Of a stretch of 64,000 nucleotides of DNA, positions 9,621 to 21,119 are shown piece after piece (position 1 is the first letter of the stretch; the number at the start of each line of letters is the position of its first letter). The DNA is from Euphorbia lathyris. Lineage: Eukaryota; Streptophyta; Magnoliopsida; Malpighiales; Euphorbiaceae. A model generated the notes under the pieces. It was not told where the DNA came from. It did no database searches and worked only from the letters and a program-made list of their open reading frames with translations. The stretch is taken from assembly GCF_963576675.1 (NCBI RefSeq), contig NC_088915.1, positions 1,555,001-1,619,000 on the forward strand, in the 5' to 3' direction. Position numbers and translations under genes: made by a program.

Positions 9621-11267
9621 TTGTTGAAAGACCAACAAATAAAATATAATTTGTCCTAAATGTGCTATGGTCTAAATATACTCACAACAAAGAACATTAA
9701 CCGTACTGTGGGATTTTGAGGCCCTTAATATTTTTTATAATGTGAGTTGGCCAAGGTTTTGTATTTTCCAGATCAACCTGCTGGAGTGAGCGAAGCAAAG
9801 GCGGTAGGTCTCATGTGGCTGCTTCTGATAGATAGGTCTGATGTGGCTGCTTCTGATAGGAAAATGTAGATGGCTTGTGATTGACTTAGTTCTTTATATT
9901 ACATACTCATATGTACAACTAGCTATTCGACTTCGTAGATTTCTCAATCATCTTTATGTCATAGCCATAGAGTAACTTAGACGAAATTTATCATCTGTTT
10001 AATTCAAGCTATATCTATTCTTCTTTTTAGAGATTTACTTACAACAGCTGCTGTTTTTGACATGTTATCCTCCAAGCATAAGCCTCTATATTCGAGACTT
10101 ACTATGCTGATCATTCATACTCTTTCACGTATATATCATTTGATCATGTTTATAAGGGACAACATCAAGGATACTTTGTTCCATCTTTCATGAGAATTTT
10201 TCAAAAATTCGTTATATGGTCTAAATGTATATTTTTGTGTTTAATACATTTATGTGTATTGAAGCTTAGCTATACAAGTAAGCAACTGAACCCACAAGGG
10301 TGACGAAGATTAAGACCTTTTGGACATTTCAACATTATTTTCTTCCTTCTGCACACCCAAATTTGCCATTAAAACTGAAATTTAGAAACAACTTTTGTCT
10401 TGAGGAGCGTCTTTCTATTCCTCCCCTCCCATTCTTTTTATACACGTACTACTACAATCCTAACAAGGGTAGTTTGGATATTTTTGTAATTACTAAGGGA
10501 TAAATTTTAGTTTTAACTTAAAGAGTTCCCCTAGAATAAAATTTGAGTCTTATCAAATAGCAAAAGACATTTCTCAAGTCTTAAACTTTTTCTAGGTATT
10601 CTATTTAGTCGCTATATTTTTATTAATTGATTCTTAAATATATATTTTTTGGCTTAGATCCCTATTATAAGTTTAAAATCAATTAGATACTCAACCTATT
10701 CTTTAAAAGTCAAATAGATCTCTAACCCTGTATTTTATATTTTAACTTTAGTTGTCAGTTCAGTTATTTTATATTTTGGATACGATTTTTATCATTATTT
10801 TATGATATTTTCAATCATCAGTTCAACTCTAGTAATCAAATAAACCTAGTCGATGATATATACACATTTTTTTTAATTACTAGGTATAACACTGATTTTG
10901 GTTCGATTTAACGGAATATATTTTTATTAAATCTTAACTGGTAATCCAAATCTAAAATATTATAAAATATTGATCTACTTGAACTGAAAATATAAAATAG
11001 CTCAACTAAAATTTATTTCAATCATAAGAGGGATTTAAATAACAATTTTAACATACGTTAAGAATGTAATCGATGATTTTAAATAATTAAAAAGCTAATT
11101 GAGTTTTAATATATAGACTGATGACCAAATTGATGGTTTTAAAAGCCAAAATCTAATATGACTTTTACCCTATAGTTTACGGGTTGAATTTAAAAATATT
11201 GAAAGGTTTAATTGACTAAAAAAAAATCGCACCATTGAAGTTTATCTGTTGTAGTGATGACAAATGC
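9621..11267. other. Non-coding stretch with a 28-bp tandem duplication
   Basis: No gene seen. 9805-9832 is repeated at 9833-9860 (TAGGTCTSATGTGGCTGCTT core). 10600-11220 is AT-rich old repeat debris. An AATAAA-like signal follows the F-box stop at about 9638. Confidence 0.6.
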
Positions 11268-12478
11268 ACGTTTTAGGGTTTTTTGGGTGTTTCATTTTAA
11301 TTTTTTCGGTATATTAAGTGCTCTAAAATTAAAATTGATGAGCTTATATATTAAAGTCAACCATTAATTAATTAATTGGGTCAAGAACTAAGATTAATGG
11401 TTGAAATTCCTCAATTAGGTCAAAAAATTGAAAAATAATTCGTTGAAAAAAACAATAAAAGCCCGTGAAAATAACTAAATCGGATTTTTAAGGTCATAAA
11501 CGGCCAAATTTGGCCAAAAGAGGGTGGAGGCCACAACCTTGCTATGTGTTTTGACCGTTGGTCCGTTTCCGATGGGATTAGGGGAACGAAACTCTAAAAG
11601 AAATCCTAATTTTGAAACTTGACACTTTTTTTGACCTAATTATTTTGATCTCGAATTAACCCTAATGAAAGTGTCAAACCAAATTTGATTTTAGATTGAA
11701 TTGATGCTACCATATATCTTGAGATTAATCAATAAAGAATAAATTGATTCGAACCCGAATATGTAAATACACGTTTTAAGGTTTTTCAGGTGCTTTCATT
11801 TTTTTCGGTATATTAAGTGCTCTAAAATTAAAAGTGGCGAACTTATTGCCTTAAAGTCAACCATTAAGTAATTAATTAGGTCAAAAATAAGATTAATGGT
11901 TGAAATTCATTAATTAGATAAAAAAAAGTGAAAATTATTTCGTAGAAAAAAACAACAAAAGCCCATGAAAATCATTAAATAGTATTTTGAGGTCCTAAAA
12001 AGCCGAATTTGTCTAAAAGATGGTGGGGCCCATAGTTTTGCTGTGGGTTTTGATCGTTGACCCATTTCCTAACGGATTAGGGGTACGAAACCCTAAACCC
12101 TGATTTTGAGACTTGACACTTTTTTTGACATAATTATTTTGATCACGAATTAACCCTAATTAAAGTGCCCAACCAAATTTGATTTTGGATTGAATTGATC
12201 CTACTATATATCTAGGGGATTAATCAATAAAGAATAAATTCATTCGGACCAAATATATAAATACACATTTTAGGGTTTTTCGGTATATTAAGTGCTCTAA
12301 AATTAAAAGTGGCCAGCTTGTTAGATTAAAGTGAACCATTATTTAATTAATTAGATGAAAAACTAAGATTAATGGTTGAAATTTATTAATTAGGTCAAAA
12401 AAGTGAAAAATATTTCTTAGAAAAAAACAAAAAACAAAGCAAGAATCACTAAATCGTATTTGTTAGGTCTTAAAAGAG
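11268..12478. repeat. About 2.4 copies of a 500-bp tandem repeat
   Basis: Three successive units start at 11268, 11771 and 12265, each opening with ACRTTTTARGGTTTTT and CGGTATATTAAGTGCTCTAA. Periods are 503 and 494 bases and the third unit is incomplete. Shared later phrases include AAATTTGATTTTRGATTGAA. Satellite-like or a local duplication of an old transposon; no coding. Confidence 0.85.
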
Positions 12479-12606
12479 GGTGAGACCAACATTCTTCTAT
12501 CATGTCTCTTTATGCTTTTCTTTTGGATGATTGTAAATATCATCTTATCTCTTTTAATGACGTTGTTGTTTTTTATGTTTGTTTCTCTACGAATAGGGTT
12601 GCTCAT

Positions 12607-12690
12607 CAGGGCCGGTCCAATGATAGTGGTATTCTAAACCGCTGGGACACTTGCTGATCCTAATGCAAATTTCGTTTTAGACCTTGTATA

Positions 12691-12769
<79 letters not shown>

Positions 12770-12844
12770 AACAAATTTTGGACCCCCTAACAACCATTGG
12801 CCCTAGGCCTGCGCACTCCTGGTCTAGACCCAGGGCCGGCTCTG
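12607..12844. mobile_element. hAT-type MITE, 238 bp
   Basis: Terminal inverted repeats CAGGGCCGG (left) and CAGAGCCGG (reverse complement of right). Flanked by an 8-bp target duplication, TTGCTCAT at 12599-12606 and TTGCTCAC at 12845-12852 (7 of 8). The 8-bp duplication and CAGRGCCGG ends are typical of hAT elements. No transposase; non-autonomous. Confidence 0.8.
12693..12766. repeat. (TA)n microsatellite
   Basis: About 37 TA units inside the hAT MITE. Liable to length error in assembly. Confidence 0.95.
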
Positions 12845-12852
12845 TTGCTCAC

Positions 12853-13833
12853 TAGCTAGTTGTTGTAGCCTATTATATGCCTTGTATTTCCTATTTAATA
12901 CCATACTTTATATCTTCATTTTCTAGTGTTCGCCAACACTATTTTCTTCTCTCCTCCCTCAGGGTTAGGATCCTCACATTGTCGCACGGAATATTTGGAA
13001 ATGTAATAACTTAAAAGTATGTGACCAACTTTGACCGTTAAATTTGATTCTCTCGCCCAAAAAATTTAATGAAATCAATCCATGAAAAACCAAAAATCAC
13101 AAAAATGGCATCATTTTGTATAAAAAAAATTATTTTAACAAAACATAACTATAGATATTCACGGGAATTTATACACGACGGGGAAGAATTTTCACGTAGC
13201 GGATATAGTAATCCTTATCCCTATCACCATTTTGGCTTTGTCGAGAAATTATCTCCCGTGCCCATCCCTATCCCTAATTTATCCCTAATTTTCACTTATT
13301 ACTAATCCCCATCGGGTTGGAAACATGTAGTTTTTTTATAATGCCCGATTACCATCCCTACATACAAATTGAGTGATAATGAAATTTGTGAATGGACAGA
13401 GTGCTCCATCAATAACAATTGAAATTGACACAATTTCAAACATCAGTGTAAATTCGCTCAACTTGTAAACATTAATGGTATTATTATGTTAGTTATGATG
13501 TTAGTGGTAAAATTACTTTTGCTGGACAATATTAAAAGTATTTTTTGCACTTTATATATATACATATAATCTTATTCACTATTATGAAAAAACATTATTT
13601 TTGCTCCATTCTCGACACGTGCTATGCCATGAGTCAATTCTCATTATGGCGACATATGTTTTGGTCACATTGCGAATAGACATTGTTAAAAAGTTAATTA
13701 ATTAATAGATTAATACATTTTTTGTCCCTATACTTGTTTCAAAAAACCAACTAGTCCTTTATATTTGGAAAAAATTCTAGTAACCCATGAATTTATTTAA
13801 ATTGACCAATTGACTTTTTGAAAGGTACATAGT
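12853..13833. other. Non-coding stretch
   Basis: A 78-codon frame at 13069-13305 has low-complexity content (CCCTATC repeats) and is not convincing. Nothing else is recognised. Confidence 0.5.
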
Positions 13834-14014
13834 TGAAACAATCATGATTCTCCAGTGATTTGGTATTGATAGAGTTTGTGCTTAAATAAGCTTTACAAGA
13901 TAGAATCGGTTACAACAATAATTCTAAAGATACAGGGAGTAAATCAAGCTAACAATATCTGACTAAATCAAAGACTAATTCTAATATGTATATTTACAAA
14001 TATATCCTCTAACA
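13834..14014 (-). repeat. Copia 3' LTR
   Basis: 181 bp, two mismatches to the 5' LTR (1.1 percent), implying a recent insertion. Very short for a copia LTR. Confidence 0.95.
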
Positions 14015-14026
14015 TTCCCCCTCAAA
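14015..14026 (-). promoter_or_regulatory. Copia polypurine tract
   Basis: Minus strand TTTGAGGGGGAA directly before the 3' LTR; primes plus-strand synthesis in this family. Confidence 0.85.
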
Positions 14027-15242
14027 TTAATGGCGGAGCCACTGTTAATTTGTCACGAAGATGTTGAAACCGAGCCTTGGAGAGTGGTTTGGTGAGGATG
14101 TCAGCAATTTGATCAAGGGTGGGGACATAACCAACCCGAAGCTCTTTCTTGGAGACTTTGTCACGAACAAAATGAAAGTCAATCTCTAAGTGCTTAGATC
14201 TGTCATGAAAAATTGGGTTAGCAGTTAAATATGTTGCACCAAGGTTATCGCACCATAAAACAGGTATTGTGGAATTGGAGATGCCGATTTCATGCATGAG
14301 CTTTTTCAACCAAAGCATTTCAGAAGCAAGAGTAGCAAGAGCACGATATTCAGCTTCGGTGGAGGAGCGAGAAACAGTAGTTTGCTTATGTGACCGCCAA
14401 GATACAAGATTAGGACCAACAAACACCGCATAGCTAGAGGTAGATTTTCGATCATTAACGTCTCCTCCCCAATCTGCGTCACTATAACCAACCAGATCAA
14501 GAGTTTTACCCTTATGAAAATGAATTCCATGTGTTGTAGTTGCAGTTAAATACCGAAGTATTCGTTTAACCGCTTTCCAATGATCAAGACTTGGCTTATG
14601 CATAAATTGGCTAACTTTATTTACAGCATTGCTAATATCTGGTCGAGTGATGGTCGCATATTGTAATCCACCAACAATAGTGCGATATAGCTTAGGATCA
14701 GTATAGGATTCACCAGAATCTCGAGAGGGTTTGGTGCTTGTGCAAGCTGGTGTTGAGATGCTTTTGGAGCCATCCATTTTGGATTTTTTGAGTAAATCAG
14801 AAATGTATTTCTTTTGACTTATTTGAAGAGCATGATTTTCCCAATTCACTTCAATTCCAAGAAAATACGAGAGCTTGCCAAGATCCCGAATAGCAAACCG
14901 CTGCTGCAATTGCTTGATCAAGTTATCAATAGACACAATGGAATTGCCGGTTACCAAGATATCATCAACATATAAAAGACAATACAAACGCGTATCATTA
15001 TGATGAAGATAGTAAAGCGAGCAATCAGCCTTACTACAAACGAACCCAAGGGAAATCAAAGCCTCTGTCAAACAACGATGCCACGTACGGGGGGCCTGCT
15101 TAAGACCGTATAGACTTTTCTTCAATTTGCAAACATGATGAGGAAAGTCCGGGTGAGTAAAACCAGGAGGTCGACACATAAAAACAGCTTGATCTAAAGT
15201 GCCATGTAAAAATGCGTTACTCATATCGAGTTGTTTTATCAT
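14022..15242 (-). pseudogene. Copia pol, reverse transcriptase and RNase H part
   Basis: Same frame as the protease-integrase part; the 39 codons between 15359 and 15243 are also open. Reverse transcriptase blocks include LDMSNAFLHG, LKKSLYGLKQAPRTWH and the catalytic YVDDILVTG. RNase H shows GYSDADWGGD, RKSTSSY, STEAEYRAL and WCDN. The frame closes with a normal stop just inside the polypurine tract. Would copy element RNA to DNA in the cytoplasmic particle. Intact as a domain set, but separated from integrase by the TGA at 15362-15360. Confidence 0.92.
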
Positions 15243-15359
15243 CCAATAGTTTGTTACTGCAAGTGAAAGAAGTAAACGTATCGTTGTGTGCTTGATAACC
15301 GGACTATATGTTTGCTCATAGTCAAGACTGGGACGTTGATGATATCCTTTGGCAACGAG

Positions 15360-17261
15360 TCATGCTTTGTATCCGTTGACAGATCCATCAGGGTTCAGTT
15401 TGATGCGAAAAACCCAGAGACAGCCAACCTTATTGTTGGCTTCGGTTTCTGGATCTAACTCGCAAGTTCCATTGGTAATGAGTGCATTATACTCCTCTCT
15501 CATAGCTGCACGCCATTGTGGATGTTCCATAGCTTTAGTATAACAAGAAGGGGTGACAGTTTCAGTCACAGCCTGATAGATTTTTAGACGAAGCGAACCC
15601 GTTTGAGTTCTTGTAATCATGAGGGTGGGTTGTAAAGGTTGGGGCTGTTCAGGTGGGGCTGTTTGTGATGCATTGGGTAAATTTTGGTGTGATGAGAGTT
15701 GATAGCCGCTAAAATCAACAAGTAGAGGGACAGTAGGCTGATTGGAAGCTGGCGGGGGGCTGTTTGTTGTGGAGGTTGGTAACTCTCGAAAATTTGGTAA
15801 GGGATGATATGGAATAATGGTGCGAGTGGGATTAGAGGAAGTTGTATTTGGGCGTGGAGCTGTTGGGGGAATAGCAGTAAATGGTTCTTGTGCTGATGGA
15901 AAAGAAATTGTGACCGGAGCATTGGACAGATCAGTCATAGATATCTGGCGCATCTCATTGTTTAACAGAGGAAATGGAAACTCCTGTTCATTGAAAACCA
16001 CATGACGTGAGATAAAGATTTTGTTGTTAAGCAAGTCATAACATTTATAACCTTTATGTATTTTGCTATAGCCAATGAATATGCATTTACGAGAAAGTGG
16101 AAGCAATTTATTTGAATTGTAAGGACGGAGCCAAGGATAGCAAACACAACCAAATGTACGAAAAAAAGTATAATCGGGTGTATTGCCAAACAATTTTTCA
16201 TATGGGCTAAGGTAATCAAGTATTTTGGTGGGTAATCTGTTGATGATAAACATTGCACATTCAAAGGCATAAGACCAAAATATCATAGGTAATTTAGCAT
16301 GAGTAATTAATGAAAGACCCGTTTCAACAATATGGCGATGCTTGCGTTCGGCGCAACCATTTTGTTCCGGTGTGTATGGACAAGACACTTTTTGATTGAT
16401 CCCATTGGTACTAAGATAATTGGTTAAAGCCTGAAATTCACCCCCCCCCCAATCTGATTGAAAATTTAAAATTGGTCGTTGAAAATATTTTTCAACCAAT
16501 GTTCTGAATTTAATGAATACACTCAAGATTTCAGATTTATACCGCACAAAAAATAGCCAAGAGAATTTGCTAAAATGATCATAGAAAATAACATAATAGC
16601 GATAATTGTCATGTGAATCAACTGGAGCAGGGCCCCAAACATCAGAACAGACCAATTCTAACGGATTAGAAGCAACGAATGTAGAAACAGGAAACGGTAA
16701 GCGATGTGCTTTACTAACACAACATGAATCACAAAAGGGAGCACATTTATTATCATCAAAGTCAAGTTTATTCAAAGCAATTGCTTTCTTAACAATGGGG
16801 AATTGAGCATGACCCAAACGGGCATGCCATAAAGAGAGATTAGTGTTAAAGGCTCTAATGCGATTTTGACTTGATGAAGGAAGCGACAGTGTGTAAGGTC
16901 CATCCTTATTCACCCCTCGACATATCTCCTTCTTTGTCTCCAAATCCTTCAAGACAAAGAAATTAGCAAAAAACTCAACCGAAATAGAATTTGATTGAGT
17001 TAGAGAAGACACAGAAAGAAGGTTATTAACAGTGTTAGGAACATGGAGTATATTTCGAAACTTTAGAGGAATATTGGAAATAGGAAAATCAGATTTACCA
17101 ATATGAGAGATAGGAATTGTGGATCCATTACCTACTACAACTTGCTCGGGACCGTCATATTCAGTGTGAACATGGAGGTTGTCCAAATCAGCTGTTAAAT
17201 GATGCGTTGCGCCAGAATCTAGGAGCCAATCAGTGGAGGAAGGGTTGGAGGTGGTGGCCAT
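15360..17261 (-). pseudogene. Copia pol, protease-integrase part
   Basis: Frame continuous with gag. In order: aspartic protease motif DSGATHHLT near residue 15; GAG-pre-integrase zinc-binding segment (LWHARLGH near 145, then CDSCC); integrase core with the DDE residues visible in SDVWGP, QSDWGG and the PEQNGCAERKH phrase; then the connector and the first conserved block of reverse transcriptase. It ends at a TGA (15362-15360) where copia proteins usually have Arg in the YKARLVAKGY block, consistent with CGA to TGA decay. The SDWGG block has one extra glycine, encoded by a run of ten G. Confidence 0.9.
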
Positions 17262-17318
17262 ATTAGAGGACGGTTTAAGAGAACCCCTGGTATTGCGATT
17301 GAATTTTGGTGATGGACA

Positions 17319-18068
17319 CTATCTAGCAATATGTCCCGATCCTTTACAATTGTGACATGTGAGAGTGGAGACATCAAGTGGAGCTGAATTTGTGTAACTG
17401 TTTCTACTATAATTATTTGGGGCAGAGAAACCCCGACTGGATCCATAATTAAATTGACCGCGACCGCGGCCCCGTGGCCTGTTGTTTGAACGGGCAGAAT
17501 AATGAATGGAGGGAGTAAAGCTTGATGGAGCTGTGATTCGAGAGAGCTGTCGCTCCTCACTATGAAGCAAGCCAGTTAAGTCTTCAAACGCAATAGATTC
17601 CAGATGAGCTTCTATTGCACGAGTGAAAGGCGGATAAACATCATTCAGGCCATCCAAAATTGCACCAACTAAATCATCGTTACTTACAGGATTTTGAAGA
17701 GCAGAGAGCTCGTCACTGAGAGATTTGGCCCGTAAAAGATAGGCAGAAATATCATCGTTCTCTTGACGTAAATTATGAAGACGATTCTTCAATTCACGGA
17801 TCTGTGACTTCGATCCAGTGGCATAGGCTTTAGCCAGCTTTTCCCAGGCGGCTGCTGCAGTTTCAGCCCCAATAACTTCGGAAATTACGCCCGATGAAAG
17901 AGAAGAGATGAGCAAACTGAGGACCTGTTGGTCCTTTTGCTCCCAAACTTCGAAGGCCGGATTGTCTGCTCGGGTTTGTAATTTCTTGGGCGGCGGTGCA
18001 GAAGTTGCATCAACATGATGTCCCAACTTCTGACCTTTCAAAATAGGCAGAACCTGTGTCTTCCACAA
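17319..18068 (-). pseudogene. Copia gag (capsid) region, ends in nonsense codon
   Basis: About 249 codons of the copia gag domain (UBN2 / Retrotran_gag_2 type) ending inside a CCHC zinc knuckle. The knuckle begins CHNCKGSGHIAR and is cut by TAG at 17321-17319; the last cysteine codon follows in the same frame. The frame has no ATG: 18066-18068 reads TTG on the minus strand. The homologous frame extends upstream about 14 residues to a TAA, so the usual N-terminus is missing or out of frame. An out-of-frame ATG is at 18102-18100. In an active element this protein forms the virus-like particle. The TAG could be a mutation or, less likely, a readthrough stop separating gag from pol. Confidence 0.85.
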
Positions 18069-18179
18069 CAGGTAATTGGAGGCAGTTAATTTGTGATACC
18101 ATGGAGATAATTAATTGAGCGATTGAAAGGAGAAATCCCAGGGAAAAATTAAAATTCAGAGTTGTGAAACCTCAGAACT

Positions 18180-18191
18180 GCTCTGATACCA
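18180..18191 (-). promoter_or_regulatory. Primer-binding site for initiator tRNA-Met
   Basis: Minus strand TGGTATCAGAGC directly after the 5' LTR. This is the standard copia primer site complementary to the 3' end of initiator methionine tRNA. Confidence 0.95.
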
Positions 18192-18372
18192 TGAAACAAT
18201 CATGATTCTCCAGTGATTTGGTATTGATAGAGTTTGTGCTTAAATAAGCTTTACAAGATAGAATCGGTTACAAAAATAATTCTAAAGATACAGGGAGTAA
18301 ATCAAGCTAACAATATCTGACTAAATCAAAGACTAATTCTAATATGTATATTTACAGATATATCCTCTAACA
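18192..18372 (-). repeat. Copia 5' LTR
   Basis: 181 bp. On the minus strand it runs from 18372 to 18192 and ends next to the primer-binding site. Confidence 0.95.
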
Positions 18373-21109
18373 ATATTAGCTCCCTAAACTAGATTAAAGT
18401 GTAAGCATTTAAACTTTTTCAGAAAAATTATATACTTTGTTAAAAGGATTAATAAGTTTTAAACAAGTTAAATTGGTAAAATGAATATTCTAAAAGTAAA
18501 AAAAAGCAATTGAATTTTTTCAGATAAGTATAAGCGCTTAGGTATCTTAAGCTTTAATTATTAATTACATTCAGCAACTCTCTCTCATCCCTCTTTTTCT
18601 CCTCTCTTTTTTCTCATGGTTTCTGTTGAATTAGGGATTCTTTTTTCAATCAACATTCGAAATTTATTTACAAATATACATCCATTTTAATCATGGAATT
18701 GGGATGCCGTAAAGGGATTACTTTATCAATCTTCCATTATCCAAAGATTTTCAACAAAAAAAATTATTATGAGGAAAGTTGGTATGTTATTACTAATGGG
18801 CGTATGAGGAATCTCATTCTTATAGATTGGATTTGTAGAGGACTAGAATGGAAGAGGTAAACTTGACACATAGGAACCAATTGCAGCATGTCTCCATACT
18901 TCTATCAAATTCAAGTGGATGTCTTGAGTTGTATAATTAATGAAAGAAAAACCTAACTAATGATATCATTGTTATGGTTTAACTAAATGTTAAATGTGTT
19001 TTAATGTTTTTTAATCTGAGTCCATTATTATTAGGCAAATTAGAAAGAGGTGTGGTGTGCTTTGGGTATGGTAAGTAGTAGACATGTGGTGAAGAAGTTT
19101 TGTGATGAAAAGACACGTACATGGAAGATGTGGAGTGCAATGGATATTTAGAAATTCTTGAAGGAGGACATGTATATGTGATGAGAAGACACATGCATGG
19201 AAGATGTGGAGTGCTCTGAATAAGTTGAGAAACTAAGAGTAAGGCTATAAACCAACTCTGAATCTAATTCTCTTTCTTCTTCTTTTTTCTGTTTTTGCTT
19301 GAGATTTTGTTATAGTATCTGAGCAAATACATTTCCCCATAAAAATCTTAGTCTTTCTCATTGGTTTTGCATTCTTCAAACTTGATTCATGTTTGTTGTC
19401 TACCATCTTTCTTTCAAAAATGTCTTACATTGCGGTAGTAGCCGGAGAAAATTGCGGCAATAAGGATAACAATCTTAATCAAGAAGGAAATTTTCTCGCA
19501 TCTCTCTATATATAGTAGGTACATCTCCATGGGTAGTTCCATATAGCTTGCGAGCAATACCTTAGGTTTGTCAATAGTTTTGTTCAGTCTTACTTTACTT
19601 TCTAAAAAACACAAAATCCTAAAAAGTCCAAGAAAAAATAACTTTCTCTCTTATTTCATAAAAGAAAAATCACACTTTTTTACTCTAAATTATACACAGT
19701 ATTATAATATTTTCCATTTAGCCAAATATTTTCCTCATTAATACCTAAACTAAACCTTCTTTAGAACCCATGAAAAAGACCTTTTGATTATATTTTGGTT
19801 AGACTAGCAAGTGATAGAGACTAAGAACTAAACGCCATTACTTATCATAATACTTGTTATGAATTGAGTGTTAAATTTTAAACCTTTAGTGAAAAGTAAA
19901 GATTAAAGGCTACAAGAAAACAAAAGCCTTGAGATATCACCTTATGAGGTTGTACACTAGTTCATACTTTCAAATATGGGATGTATTGAATAATGTAATA
20001 CTTTTGAGAAAACCTTATTTTGTTAAAGTTCATCTATGTCGTATGATTTACATAAGTTGAGATTATTGAATGTCAGTGAAATAAGTCTTATCAAAGTTAT
20101 AAGCTACATGGCTTGTTTGATTTCAAATTTTATTTTGAATCTAACACTTCCTTCAAGACAAGGAATGTTCAAAATGTGACCAAGTTGTTATAACCATTTA
20201 TATAATATTTTAACTCATTGTTTTATGTTATTTTTTAGTGGTTTGTCAATGTTTGTCCCTAGTTGTTAGTGTATTTTACTTTATTCTTCTATTGAATGGA
20301 GTTTTGAGTGATTTGAGGTGTTTTTGGAAATAAAACAAAGTAATTAGATAAATCTTCCAATAGACTGCTCGACCAGCTGACTGTAATTCTAGAATAAGAA
20401 GAAAAACTAAAATCTGCCTAAAAACTTCAAAACCTTCCTTACTAAATTCTAAATCAATTATAGCAAGAAAAAGAAGAATCCTTAAAGGTTGGGGACATAT
20501 AAATATGCTTAAAAAGACTCCAAAACCTTCCTTAATTATTTCCAAATCAATTATGGCAAGATAAAGCATCAATATTAAAGACAAGCTAGACATTTTAGGT
20601 GGTTTTTATATAAATAAGAGTCCCAAAACTCCTATAAATAGGGAGCTTTGCTAGTTTGTAGGTCTATGCTCCAAACACCATTTTTACATCATGTGTAGCT
20701 CATTTTCATTATCTTTAGCTTTCAATTGCATTGGTGGTTATAAATTATTTTATTCATTTCAGATCTAGTTCTTTTTTTATTATAGCAAGGGTTAAACTAA
20801 CCCATAGTTTAGACCTTGCAAAACTCGACTTTGCTTTCTATTCACCTTGTGTTCTCAATATACTATTATATTAAAGTTCATATTTTCTTTCATCTACATC
20901 TTCTTCCATTTCTAGATTTCATTTAATATATTGTGGTCAGACATGCATCCAAATCTGAGTACTATAGGATGTGAAAATCTTTGAGGATGCATCCCCAACT
21001 CGGAAAACTTTTCAGTGTACATTTAGCCAGAAATGAGACAAATAGCAGAAAACAAATGTGAAGAACAATGGTCTAGAGAGAGAGGAAAGTTAATACTTAC
21101 ATGAGTGGT
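18373..21109. other. Non-coding stretch with small duplications and a TATA-like site
   Basis: 19100-19142 is repeated at 19176-19218 (AAGACACRTRCATGGAAGAT core). 20432-20475 is repeated at about 20524-20567 (ACCTTCC, then AAATCAATTATRGCAAGA). CTATAAATAGGG at 20632-20643 is a good TATA box followed by leader-like sequence, possibly from an LTR or a lost gene. No gene can be supported. Confidence 0.4.
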
Positions 21110-21119
21110 GCTGGGAGGA

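Larger units (their letters stand above)
13834..18372 (-). mobile_element. Nearly intact Ty1/copia LTR retrotransposon
   Basis: Two 181-bp LTRs (13834-14014 and 18192-18372), both TG...CA and differing at only two positions, bound a minus-strand gag-pol. The order protease, integrase, reverse transcriptase, RNase H identifies copia. A tRNA-iMet primer site abuts the 5' LTR and a polypurine tract abuts the 3' LTR. Flanks ATAGT and ATATT may be a 5-bp target duplication with one change. From 18068 to 14022 one frame runs through, broken by only two nonsense codons (17321-17319 and 15362-15360). No in-frame ATG precedes the gag region, so it is probably not autonomous now. Confidence 0.95.

Noticed and set aside
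13069..13305. 78-codon plus-strand ORF
   Set aside because: Low-complexity repeats of CCCTATC-type sequence and no domain.
20632..20643. TATA box as start of a gene or LTR
   Set aside because: Good motif, but no downstream coding, LTR partner or primer site was found, so it is only noted inside the surrounding stretch.
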